A stretch of DNA of 64,000 bases from an uncultured Collinsella sp. (GTDB lineage: Bacteria; Actinomycetota; Coriobacteriia; Coriobacteriales; Coriobacteriaceae): positions 37,502 through 101,501 of the forward strand of contig CAUEQD010000007.1 in NCBI GenBank assembly GCA_959019945.1. The letters run 5' to 3'. The translations under genes and the position numbers were made by a program. Position 1 is the first letter of the stretch. Each line of letters opens with the position of its first letter. The notes beneath the pieces are model-generated. The model did not search any database, was not told the origin of the DNA, and worked only from the letters and a program-made list of their open reading frames with translations. This document shows, piece by piece, positions 33,475-42,752 of this stretch.

Positions 33475-34244
33475 GCCACCACTCCTTTCGGCGGGTTGGC
33501 GGAGGCGGAAATCATGGGCAGGCTATCTACGGCGCTGCGCAGGGTCCGCGGTGCATGTGGAATATACGCTCCGTCGTGAATGCGACCGTCGCGGATGGTC
33601 ACGGCACGGTCGGCCTCGGCGGCGATGCCGGGGTCGTGTGTGATAAGCACGATGGTTTTGCCGCGCTCCTGGAGCCTATGGAAGGTCTCCATCACAAGCG
33701 CTCCAGTGGCGGAGTCTAGGTTTCCCGTCGGCTCATCGGCCAGGATGATGGGCGGGTCATTGACGAGGGCGCGCGCGATGGCGACACGCTGCATCTGGCC
33801 GCCCGAGAGCTCGGATATACGGTGGTCCCAGTGGTCGACGGGTAGCGTGACGGCCTGCAGCGCGTGCACGGCGCGCATTTCGCGCTGGCTACGGGGCACA
33901 TTGGTGTAGGCCAGCGGCAGCATGACGTTTTCGATAACCGACAGGCGCGGCAGCAGGTTGAAGCTCTGAAAGACAAAGCCAATGCTCAGGGCGCGAACTT
34001 CGGTGAGCTCGTCATCGTCAAGCTCGGCCACGTTGAGCCCTTGCAGGTAGTAGTCGCCCGCCGTCGGTTTGTCCAGGCAGCCCAGGATGTTCATGAGCGT
34101 TGACTTGCCCGAGCCCGAAGGGCCGGTAATAGCGACGAATTCGCCGCTCATCACCGCAAGGCTCACGTTGTGCAGGATATGGGCGCAGCCGGCCTCGCTC
34201 TCAAAGATGCGGTGCACGTTGCGAATGTCGATGACGGGACGCAT
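33471..34244 (-). CDS. ABC transporter ATPase (LolD/MacB-like)
   Basis: This is the ATPase partner of the FtsX-type permease. It has 257 residues, with Walker [17 protein letters not shown]-loop [12 protein letters not shown], signature [16 protein letters not shown], Walker [14 protein letters not shown] and the switch histidine in LITHDP. A C-terminal 35-residue extension follows the core. It overlaps the adaptor gene by one base and the permease by four, so the three are one operon. Confidence 0.93.
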   Translation of the reverse strand: MRPVIDIRNVHRIFESEAGCAHILHNVSLAVMSGEFVAITGPSGSGKSTLMNILGCLDKPTAGDYYLQGLNVAELDDDELTEVRALSIGFVFQSFNLLPRLSVIENVMLPLAYTNVPRSQREMRAVHALQAVTLPVDHWDHRISELSGGQMQRVAIARALVNDPPIILADEPTGNLDSATGALVMETFHRLQERGKTIVLITHDPGIAAEADRAVTIRDGRIHDGAYIPHAPRTLRSAVDSLPMISASANPPKGVVA

Positions 34245-35680
34245 TACATACCCTCGTCGGTAGACATGCTGCCCGAATCCGCGCCGTAGCCGCCGTCAGC
34301 CGTCGCGTTCGCTCCGGTGTCCATGACGAGGGTGTCGCCATCGCGCAGCTTGGTAACCGGCACGTTGGGGTTGATCTCGTTGCCCTGGTCGTCGCGCTTG
34401 ACCTGTGTCTTGCCGACTACGGCTTCGTTGTCGTTTTGCGTCACGACGGTCACCTTCACGCGACGGGTTTGCTTGCCCTCGTCATCAGTCGCCACGTTGA
34501 CGTAATAGTGTTCGCCGTCTTCGGTCATGAGCGCCATCGTCGGCACCATCACCACGTCGTCGAGCTGCTCGGTCACCACCGATACCTCGGCCGTCATGCC
34601 CGGCTTCAGGCGCGCGTCGGGCGACTCGATGAGGATATCGACGTTAAAGGTTACACTGCCTCCGCCACCGTTAGCGGCGTCGGAGTTTGCCACCGACGCG
34701 ATAGCCGTGACGGTGCCCTGGCTCACGATATCGGGAAACGCGGGATACGTGACGTTGGCGCTCTGCCCAACGGCGATCTTGGCGATGTCCTTTTCGCCCA
34801 CCTGCACGGTTACCTTCATCTTGGACAGGTCGGCGATCTGCATGCACTGCTTGCCGCCGCTCGTATCGCTTTCGCCCATGATCATGCCGCCTGTTACCGT
34901 GGCGCCCACCTTGGCGTTGAGCTCCACGATGCTACCCGAGCTCGGGGCCGTGACCGTGCGACTGGCTGCCTTGGCGTTCGCCTGATCGAGGTTTGCCTGG
35001 GCCGATGCGAGGCTGCGCTGCGCGGCCGATACGGCGTTCGTGTCCACTGATGCGGCTGAGACGCCAGCCGCTGCGGAAGCTCCATCGACGTCCGTCGTTG
35101 GGGTGGCCTGCGCGGCAGCGGCGGCTTTCTGCGCGTTGGTGAGGTCTTCCTGGGCGGCTGCAACTGCACGCTGCGCCTCGGCAACGTTGCGATCGAGCTC
35201 GTCGTTTTTAATGGTCATAAGCACGTCGCCCTCGTTAACGGATTGGCCTGCCTGCACGTTGATAGAATCGACCGTGCCGTCGACAGAAGGGGAGACCACT
35301 GAGGACGAAATGGGTTTGAGCTGGCCTTTCGCCTCGACCGTTGTGGTAAACGTGCCCTCGGTCACCATGTCGGTCACAGGCTCGCTAGCGCCCTGTGGCT
35401 GCGCATTGATAACCAGGGTTGCGACAATGGTAATGAGCGCGATGGCACCCACGACGCCGGCGGCAATACCGCGTCGAATCAGCTTTTTGCGCCGACGTTC
35501 GGCACGTTTTGTCTTGAGCTTGGCGTATGCCTCTTCATCGGAAATCTCGGCCGCATCGTTCGCGCGTCCGTTCTGCTTATCGGCATGTACGTTTGTAATC
35601 AGAGGAATCGTTTCGGTGGCACCTTCGGTCGTGTGCTCGGTATCATCCGGGCCCTGGGTGATGGTGGGGACATTCGGCAT
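34244..35680 (-). CDS. HlyD/RND-type membrane-fusion (efflux adaptor) protein
   Basis: This is the MacA-like adaptor of the three-gene exporter. I chose the ATG at 35680 (MPNVPTIT), which follows AAAGGAG, giving 478 residues. About 60 polar residues precede a basic stretch (RRRKKLIRRG) and one membrane segment, so it is membrane-anchored. The extracytoplasmic part has a lipoyl-type half motif (VDSINVQAGQSVNEGDVLMT), a coiled coil of Ala/Gln-rich heptads, and a beta-barrel. The C-terminal 35 residues are Asp/Gly/Ser-rich. It comes first in the operon. Confidence 0.9.
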   Translation of the reverse strand: MPNVPTITQGPDDTEHTTEGATETIPLITNVHADKQNGRANDAAEISDEEAYAKLKTKRAERRRKKLIRRGIAAGVVGAIALITIVATLVINAQPQGASEPVTDMVTEGTFTTTVEAKGQLKPISSSVVSPSVDGTVDSINVQAGQSVNEGDVLMTIKNDELDRNVAEAQRAVAAAQEDLTNAQKAAAAAQATPTTDVDGASAAAGVSAASVDTNAVSAAQRSLASAQANLDQANAKAASRTVTAPSSGSIVELNAKVGATVTGGMIMGESDTSGGKQCMQIADLSKMKVTVQVGEKDIAKIAVGQSANVTYPAFPDIVSQGTVTAIASVANSDAANGGGGSVTFNVDILIESPDARLKPGMTAEVSVVTEQLDDVVMVPTMALMTEDGEHYYVNVATDDEGKQTRRVKVTVVTQNDNEAVVGKTQVKRDDQGNEINPNVPVTKLRDGDTLVMDTGANATADGGYGADSGSMSTDEGM

Positions 35681-35715
35681 AGCATCTCCTTTATAGAAAG
35701 AACCTCGATAATTAT

Positions 35716-35743
35716 ATGCGCCCACCGGTTGGGGTGGGCGCAT
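35716..35743. other. Perfect 11-bp stem-loop between L,D-transpeptidase and adaptor genes
   Basis: ATGCGCCCACC and GGTGGGCGCAT enclose GGTTGG. It lies after the L,D-transpeptidase stop and before the adaptor start, both leftward. There is no clear T-run on the minus strand, so termination is possible but weak. Confidence 0.5.
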
Positions 35744-35812
35744 AGAACGGTTTCTTTCGGAACTGTTAGATTGGTCGCAGCGGTTCCACGTTGTAGGAAT
35801 GCGCGCGTTGCA

Positions 35813-37555
35813 CTACGAGTGGACAACCACGCACAGGCCGACTTTGATGCAATCGTGCAGTGCCTTGGCGTCGGCCAGGCGCAGATTGATGCAGCCGTGG
35901 CTACCGCACCACTTATAGGACTCGGCATTATCGAAGCTCTTGTCGTTTTGCCAGGTGGCATCGTGGAAGCCGATCATATTGCCCTCGAACGGCATCCAGT
36001 AGCTCACCGGACTCTCGTATTTGGGCTTGCCCGTCTCGGGGTCCTTGGCTCCGATCAGGGTGCTGCCGCCGTCGTTGCTGTTGATCTGCCATACGCCCTC
36101 GGGGGTGGCGTCTTCGCCCGGTTTGCCGGAAATAAAGTTGGCCTCCCAAACGATATTGCCGCTCTCGTCATAGTAGCGCGCGTGCTGCTCGGACAGGTCG
36201 ACGTCGATATACGCCTTCCAGTCGGGCTCTCCCTTTGCGGTAAAGGTGTCGGCCTTCTGGGAGTACTTGATCTCGATTTCGCCGGTCTGCTTGTTGTTAA
36301 TGGCGTCCTCGACGTGGTTGGCGAGCGAGCTGCTGTCGATGGACCAACCAAAGTCGCCGCCTTCGACGGCGCACTGCTTGCCATCGGCGCGCGTCCACCA
36401 GCGAGTGGAGCCCACGGTATTAAAGCCGTTGGCGAGTTCGGCTGCCCAGTTGCTGATCTGCGACGTATCGAGCGTTGGGTTGGCGGGATCGGCAAAGCTG
36501 ATCCACTGCAATACGGAGCTGCCATCAACCTTGCCGGCATCCTCGCCGTTGAGCTTGAGGGTCACGTTGACGCCCAGAAAGTTGTTGGCGGCATCGCATG
36601 CGGCCTGAATCTGATCATCGGTCAGCGTTCCATTGAGCGGCTCATAGGCATCGTTGCCGAGCTTGGAAAGATCTACGGACTCGGCCAGCGAGGCAAGCTC
36701 GAGCTCGGCATACTTAATGACATGCTCGCGGTTGAGTTTTTCGTTGGAGCGCGCCTTCTCGACGGTAAACTTGCCGGCCTGCTCGTCATAGGAGCTATTG
36801 GCCTCGAACGTGCCCGAACGGCCCTCGTTAAACTCGTTGATGGCGGCGCCCAGATCCTTCTCAAACTTCTTTTGGTCAAAGGTGTCGGAGAGCATGGACA
36901 GGTCGACGTCTTGATCAAGATCGACTTCGTTGGAGGTAGCGGTTGTTTTGGTCTTGCCGCTTAAGGATTCCACAAGGCGGACCGGCCAAATAAAGGCTTC
37001 GTTGTGGTTGATGATCTCTTTTGCGGCAGCTTCGCCATCGACGATGGGTTCATCGGACTCGGGCTGATAGGTCCAGCTAAAGTCATCGCCTGTCACGGTG
37101 AGCTTATAGTGCTTCCACGCTGAGTTGACCTTGGTGGCGGCAGACGAAGCGTTGGAGAACGAGACGTCGACGCCGGCGATGGTGGTGTTGGGGTAGGCTA
37201 CCTGCGAAAACGCTACGACGCCTACGATATAGACAATGACGATAAGACCCAGGAGGACAAAGAGCGTCGTCTTTTTGCCCGACTTATTGTTCCTGGTGGG
37301 TTTGCGCGCGGGGCCGCGATCGCCTCGACCGTGCGTGGGGGGCTGCTTGGGCGTATTGCCGTTTGCCTGGCGCTGCTGACGTTGCTGGCGCTGCTGACGT
37401 TGCTGGCGCTGCTGGTTCGGGCGTTGCGAAGCGTTTGCCGCACCACGCTGCTGACCGTGGCTCGGCGCGATAGGACGCGGCGACTGAACGCCGCCGGTGT
37501 GCCTGCTCGGCTGCTGCGGATCGGGAATCAGTTGAGTTCGATCGTTTTGCGACAT
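35813..37555 (-). CDS. L,D-transpeptidase (YkuD) with peptidoglycan-binding region
   Basis: The enzyme makes or edits 3-3 cross-links in peptidoglycan outside the membrane. The ATG at 37555 lies ten bases after AAGGA, and the in-frame ATG at 37564 is too close to that site. Of 580 residues, the first 95 are cytoplasmic and rich in Gln, Arg, Asn and Pro. One membrane segment (TTLFVLLGLIVIVYIVGVVA) follows. A long middle part resembles the putative peptidoglycan-binding PG4 region. The C-terminal YkuD domain has the catalytic motif CGSHGCINLR with the nucleophile cysteine, and FHDATW before it. The N-terminal tail contains a tandem 18-base repeat. Confidence 0.9.
   Translation of the reverse strand: MSQNDRTQLIPDPQQPSRHTGGVQSPRPIAPSHGQQRGAANASQRPNQQRQQRQQRQQRQQRQANGNTPKQPPTHGRGDRGPARKPTRNNKSGKKTTLFVLLGLIVIVYIVGVVAFSQVAYPNTTIAGVDVSFSNASSAATKVNSAWKHYKLTVTGDDFSWTYQPESDEPIVDGEAAAKEIINHNEAFIWPVRLVESLSGKTKTTATSNEVDLDQDVDLSMLSDTFDQKKFEKDLGAAINEFNEGRSGTFEANSSYDEQAGKFTVEKARSNEKLNREHVIKYAELELASLAESVDLSKLGNDAYEPLNGTLTDDQIQAACDAANNFLGVNVTLKLNGEDAGKVDGSSVLQWISFADPANPTLDTSQISNWAAELANGFNTVGSTRWWTRADGKQCAVEGGDFGWSIDSSSLANHVEDAINNKQTGEIEIKYSQKADTFTAKGEPDWKAYIDVDLSEQHARYYDESGNIVWEANFISGKPGEDATPEGVWQINSNDGGSTLIGAKDPETGKPKYESPVSYWMPFEGNMIGFHDATWQNDKSFDNAESYKWCGSHGCINLRLADAKALHDCIKVGLCVVVHS
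37364..37415. repeat. 18-base tandem repeat in the L,D-transpeptidase gene
   Basis: Nearly three copies of TTGCTGGCGCTGCTGACG lie in tandem (units from 37364, 37382 and 37400). On the coding strand they give repeated Gln-Arg-Gln units in the cytoplasmic tail. Copy number could vary by slippage in steps of six codons without a frameshift. Confidence 0.75.
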
Positions 37556-37658
37556 CGTGTGCATATCCTTCGAATTTCGCCTTGCGGCTCATCGTGTTTT
37601 TACTGGGCTTGCATTATAGCGATTACCTAGTTGATTGTGGTATGGAAACGGTGGCATT

Positions 37659-37686
37659 CAAAAGAGGTGGGACATTTGTCCCACCT
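37659..37686 (-). terminator. Terminator of the serine dehydratase gene
   Basis: Perfect 10-base arms AGGTGGGACA and TGTCCCACCT are followed on the minus strand by CTTTTG. It lies about 20 bases after the stop codon. Confidence 0.75.
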
Positions 37687-37704
37687 TCGAGTCGTTCTTT
37701 GTCG

Positions 37705-39312
37705 CTATCCGCACACACCGCATTTTGCACAGGCCGAAAGTGCGGCCGGAGCCTGCGCGATGCCGCCCTTTGCCGTCTCGCGCAGCGTGGCCGGCAACGC
37801 GTGGCCCACCGAGAGCATGACGTGTGCCATCTGGTCAAACGGCACCAGGCTCTTAATGCCGGCGAGGGCGAGTTGTGCGGAGCTAAAGGCGGCTGCCACG
37901 CCGATGGCGTTGCGGTTTTGGCAGGGCACCTCCACGAGGCCACCGACGGGGTCACAAACGAGGCCCAGCAGATTACTCAGCGCGATGGAACTGGCGTCGA
38001 GCGCCTGCTCGGGTGTGCCGCCGAGCATCTGCACTAGCGCGGCGGCGGCCATGGCGGCCGCACTTCCGACCTCGGCCTGACAGCCGCCCTCGGCGCCGGC
38101 AACGCAGGCGCTCGTGGTGAGGTTGAGGCCGATGGCGGCGGCGCAATAAAGGGCATCCATGACCTGCTCGTCGTCCAGCTGCAAATGGTCTGCGAGCGCC
38201 AGCACGCAGCCGGGCACAACACCCGCGGATCCTGCCGTCGGAGCTGCGACGATCACGCCCATGGTGGCGGAGCGCTCGAGCACGGCCATGGCGCGGGCCA
38301 CGGCGTCGGTCTGGACGGCGCCCATCAGGCTTATGCTCAGATCGTTTCGGCTGGTGGCATCGACAAGCTTTGCCTCGCCGCCGATGAGGCCGCCGAGCGA
38401 GCGCTGTGGATTGGAAATGGGGGCTGTGGTCTCTTCGCGCATGACGTCGAGTACGCGGCGCATGGCGGCGATAGCGTGTGCCTCGCCGGTCAGACGTGCC
38501 TCGCGCACGGCCATGACGGCGCCGATGTTGAGCCCCAGTTCCTCGCACGCATCGAGCAGCTGCTCGCCGTCGTCGAAGATTTCCTTTGCCGAGACGCCGG
38601 GGGAGAGCGACGAGGCAGAACCGGGGAGTTCGATAAAGGTCGCGTAATCGACATTGTCGAGCTTGCGGAGCATGGGGACGACGGTGTCGTCGGGGGCGCC
38701 GTCGGTCTCAAAGACGGAGTAGGCCTGGCCGCCCACTTCGGTGCGGTAGGTGCGGCAGAAGGCAATGTTTACGTGGGCGTAGGCGAGCAGGTTGGTGAGC
38801 GCGGCGAGCACGCCGGGGACGTCCTTGTGCGCCACGAAGAGCGTGGAATACATGCCCGAGATGTCGACGCCGACGCCGTTAATGCGGCTGATGCGCATCT
38901 TGCCGCCGCCCAGGCTCTCGCCGCGGACCTGTGCCGTGGCGCCCGTGTCGTCGACCATTTCGATGTCGACGGTGTTGGGGTGGATGGAGGCGTCGTCGCC
39001 CTTGATGTCAAAGTGATATTCGAGGCCCTGCTCGCGCGCGAGGTCGAAGGCCTGCTTGATGTTCTCGTCATCGGTGTCGAGGCCCAGTATGCCCGCGACG
39101 AGCGCACGGTCTGTGCCGTGGCCGCGGTAGGTGTGGGCGAAGGAGTTCCACAGGCCAAAGGTGACTTTGGTGATGCGGCCTTCCAGCAGGCTGGCGGCAA
39201 CTTGGGCGCACCGCAGGGCGCCGGCGGTGTGCGATGAACTGGGGCCGACCATGACGGGGCCCAAGATCTCGAATGCCGAGGTCGTAGCTAGTGTTTGTGG
39301 CTTGCCTGCCAT
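37705..39312 (-). CDS. sdaA: L-serine dehydratase, iron-sulfur type, single chain
   Basis: This enzyme deaminates L-serine to pyruvate with a [4Fe-4S] cluster and is oxygen-sensitive. It has 535 residues with beta and alpha parts in one chain. The N-terminal half has GPSSSHTAGALR and an ACT-like region (DVPGVLAALTNLLAYAHVNI). The C-terminal half has cluster cysteines in TSACVAGAEGGCQAE and GLVCDPVGGLVEVPCQNRN. The chain ends CAKCGVCG. In the Legionella enzyme a C-terminal cysteine reaches into the active site, so this tail may be similar. The gene stands alone with its own terminator. Confidence 0.93.
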   Translation of the reverse strand: MAGKPQTLATTSAFEILGPVMVGPSSSHTAGALRCAQVAASLLEGRITKVTFGLWNSFAHTYRGHGTDRALVAGILGLDTDDENIKQAFDLAREQGLEYHFDIKGDDASIHPNTVDIEMVDDTGATAQVRGESLGGGKMRISRINGVGVDISGMYSTLFVAHKDVPGVLAALTNLLAYAHVNIAFCRTYRTEVGGQAYSVFETDGAPDDTVVPMLRKLDNVDYATFIELPGSASSLSPGVSAKEIFDDGEQLLDACEELGLNIGAVMAVREARLTGEAHAIAAMRRVLDVMREETTAPISNPQRSLGGLIGGEAKLVDATSRNDLSISLMGAVQTDAVARAMAVLERSATMGVIVAAPTAGSAGVVPGCVLALADHLQLDDEQVMDALYCAAAIGLNLTTSACVAGAEGGCQAEVGSAAAMAAAALVQMLGGTPEQALDASSIALSNLLGLVCDPVGGLVEVPCQNRNAIGVAAAFSSAQLALAGIKSLVPFDQMAHVMLSVGHALPATLRETAKGGIAQAPAALSACAKCGVCG

Positions 39313-39338
39313 GGTTGCTCCTGTTCTATCCCGTCGTC

Positions 39339-39453
39339 CCGAGGGCTTTGGTATTTGGTCGCCTGCTCGGACAGTCCTGCTCGCACGGAGGCCACATTAA
39401 GTGGCCTCCGGCTCGTGCGGAACTCGCGATCGACCAAATACCAAAGCCCTCGG
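39339..39453. repeat. Nested palindrome with ATTAA core upstream of sdaA
   Basis: Perfect 23-base outer arms (39339-39361 and 39431-39453) contain GGGCTTTGGTATTTGG and its complement. The centre is GGAGGCCAC-ATTAA-GTGGCCTCC (39387-39409). Between them lie CAGTCCTGC and GCGGAACTCGCGA. The inner parts match, on the opposite strand, those of the palindrome at 1587-1717, while the outer arms differ. It lies in the 5' region of sdaA. Confidence 0.8.
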
Positions 39454-39550
39454 AACTAAGGATACATGGTAGAGGCGCGTGTGCTGCAAAATTCATTAGC
39501 TGGTGACGGAGCGTAGGCTCATATCGAAGCATCTTCACCACCGTTTAAAT

Positions 39551-39586
39551 AAAAAAGAAGTACCGGTTGGGGGCGGTACTTCTTTT
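39551..39586 (-). terminator. Terminator of metK
   Basis: Perfect 13-base arms AAAAGAAGTACCG and CGGTACTTCTTTT flank an 8-base loop and are followed on the minus strand by further T. The A-rich left flank could make it work in both directions. Confidence 0.9.
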
Positions 39587-39623
39587 GATGCGTCGATATT
39601 TGGCTGCAGCTTTTGCCACTGGC

Positions 39624-40904
<1,281 letters not shown>

Positions 40905-41009
40905 GATTGTCCTTTCAAAAACGTGTCCCGGCGACCGTTACCATTCCGCTGGGCTCTCTATGCAAGGGCACATCATAGCGCGTAAATCAAACATTCACAC
41001 CCTTTCCGC

Positions 41010-41107
41010 ACCTACTCATTGGGGACAGACTTAAATGACCAGCCTTACCTAAGTGCCGACAGGTTGCCCAAAGACTGGTCATTTAAGTCTGTCCCCAATG
41101 AGTAGGT
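41010..41107. repeat. 33-bp-arm palindrome containing GGGGACAG, copy 1
   Basis: Perfect 33-base arms (41010-41042 and 41075-41107) contain CATTGGGGACAGACTTAAAT and its complement, with a 32-base loop. It lies between divergent metK and gltX. There is no terminator role here, because neither gene ends in this gap. A similar element lies at 45770-45871. Confidence 0.85.
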
Positions 41108-41187
41108 CGGTGCCCTTTGTGCGGAGGTTGCTTTGTTGCTTTATACTGGTGCAGTTAGACATCCATCCTGCAATCGAGGAGATTTCC

Positions 41188-42663
41188 ATGGCATCAGACG
41201 TTCGCGTCCGCTTTGCACCCTCACCGACGGGCAAACTGCACATCGGCGGCGCCCGCACCGCTATCTATAACTGGGCTTTCGCCCGCGCAAACGGCGGCAC
41301 GTTCATCCTGCGCATCGACGACACCGATCCCACCCGTTCCACCGACGAGAATACGCAGATCATCCTGCGCGCCATGCGTTGGCTGGGCCTGGATTGGGAC
41401 GAGGGTCCCGAGGTGGGCGGCGACTATGGCCCCTATGCCCAGACCGAGCGCCTGGACCTGTACAAGCAGGCCGCCCAGAAGCTTTGGGACGAGGGCAAGG
41501 CCTATCCCTGCTTCTGCACCAAGGAGCAGCTCGATGCCGATCGCAAGGCCGCGCAGGAGCGCAAGGACCCCTTCCAGGGCTATCAGCGTCGTTGCCGCGA
41601 TCTTGATCCCGAGGAGGCCCGCCGCCGCATCGAGGCCGGCGAGTCCTACGTCCTGCGCATCAAGGTGCCCGAGGACCGCGGCGACGTCGTCATCCACGAC
41701 GCCGTCCACGGCGAGGTGGCCTTCGACGCCAAGGAGCTCGACGACTTTGTCATCTTCCGCTCCGATGGCACGCCCACGTACAACTTCGCGACCGTCGTCG
41801 ACGACGCCATGATGAAGATTACCCATGTCATCCGCGGCGACGACCACCTGTCCAACACCCCGCGTCAGGTCATGGTCTACGAGGCCCTCGGCGCGCCCGT
41901 GCCTACGTTCGCCCACATCTCCATGATCTTGGGTGCCGACGGCAAGAAGCTCTCCAAGCGCCACGGCGCCACCTCGGTGGAGGAGTACCGCGACGCCGGT
42001 TACCTGTCCGACGCCTTCGTCAACTATCTGGCGCTGCTCGGCTGGTCGCTCGACGGCGAGACCACGATCATCCCGCGCGATGTCCTGGCCAGCAAGTTCT
42101 CGCTCGACCGCATCTCCAAGAACCCCGCGACCTTCGACCCCAAGAAGCTCGATTGGGTCAATGCCGAGTACATCAACGGCATGTCCGATGCTCAGTTTGC
42201 CGATGAGATTATGGTCCCCGAGCTGCACGAGGCGGGTCTCATTGAGGGTAATGTCGAGTACGGCGAGGATTGGATCGATGCGCTTGCCGCCATCGTCAAG
42301 CCGCGCACCAAGATGCCGTCCGACGCCGTGACCGTCGCCGCTCCCATCTTTGCCACGGCCGAGACGCTCGAGTATGACGAGAAATCCGTCAACAAGGGCC
42401 TGGCCAAGGAGGGCATGGGTGCCATTCTGGACGCCGCCAAGGCCGCGCTCGAGGGTGTTACCGAGTGGACCGCCGCGAACATCGACGCCGCGCTTGAGCC
42501 GCTGCCCGAGCAGATGGACCTCAAGAAGCGCGTGGTGTTCCAGGCCGTGCGCGTCGCCGTTTGCGGCAACATGGTGAGCCCTCCGCTGGGCGAGACCATG
42601 GCGCTCGTCGGTCGCGACGACTGCCTGGCGCGCATCGACCGCGCCCGCACGATGGCGCTGTAG
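41188..42663 (+). CDS. gltX: Glutamyl-tRNA synthetase
   Basis: The enzyme charges tRNA-Glu, and in bacteria without GlnRS also tRNA-Gln. The ATG at 41188 follows GAGGAGA (41176-41182) by five bases, giving 491 residues. The class I signature is FAPSPTGKLHIGGARTA with the HIGG form of HIGH. The KMSKS counterpart is KKLSKRHGAT near residue 253. The central NTPRQVMVYEALG and C-terminal anticodon-binding part are typical. It is followed by a terminator. Confidence 0.96.
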   Translation: MASDVRVRFAPSPTGKLHIGGARTAIYNWAFARANGGTFILRIDDTDPTRSTDENTQIILRAMRWLGLDWDEGPEVGGDYGPYAQTERLDLYKQAAQKLWDEGKAYPCFCTKEQLDADRKAAQERKDPFQGYQRRCRDLDPEEARRRIEAGESYVLRIKVPEDRGDVVIHDAVHGEVAFDAKELDDFVIFRSDGTPTYNFATVVDDAMMKITHVIRGDDHLSNTPRQVMVYEALGAPVPTFAHISMILGADGKKLSKRHGATSVEEYRDAGYLSDAFVNYLALLGWSLDGETTIIPRDVLASKFSLDRISKNPATFDPKKLDWVNAEYINGMSDAQFADEIMVPELHEAGLIEGNVEYGEDWIDALAAIVKPRTKMPSDAVTVAAPIFATAETLEYDEKSVNKGLAKEGMGAILDAAKAALEGVTEWTAANIDAALEPLPEQMDLKKRVVFQAVRVAVCGNMVSPPLGETMALVGRDDCLARIDRARTMAL

Positions 42664-42686
42664 CAGCTGCGTAAACGCATGTATCC

Positions 42687-42720
42687 GAGCCCCGTTCACC
42701 CCGAGCGGGGCTCTTGTTTC
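42687..42720 (+). terminator. Terminator of gltX
   Basis: GAGCCCCG and CGGGGCTC form an 8-base stem followed by TTGTTTC, 25 bases after the gltX stop and 30 bases before priA. Confidence 0.75.
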
Positions 42721-42752
42721 TGTAGACGTATGGGATAGGAGGTGCTGGGGCC

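Larger units (their letters stand above)
39313..39623. other. Non-coding gap between sdaA and metK
   Basis: This 311-base gap between two leftward genes holds a large nested palindrome (39339-39453) and the metK terminator (39551-39586). I see no gene in it. The sdaA promoter should lie here, but the palindrome starts only 27 bases before the sdaA start, so the promoter must be inside or beyond it. Confidence 0.6.

Noticed and set aside
40905..41009. SAM riboswitch before metK
   Set aside because: I could not find conserved SAM-box elements in the leader, and the main structure there is the 33-bp-arm palindrome.
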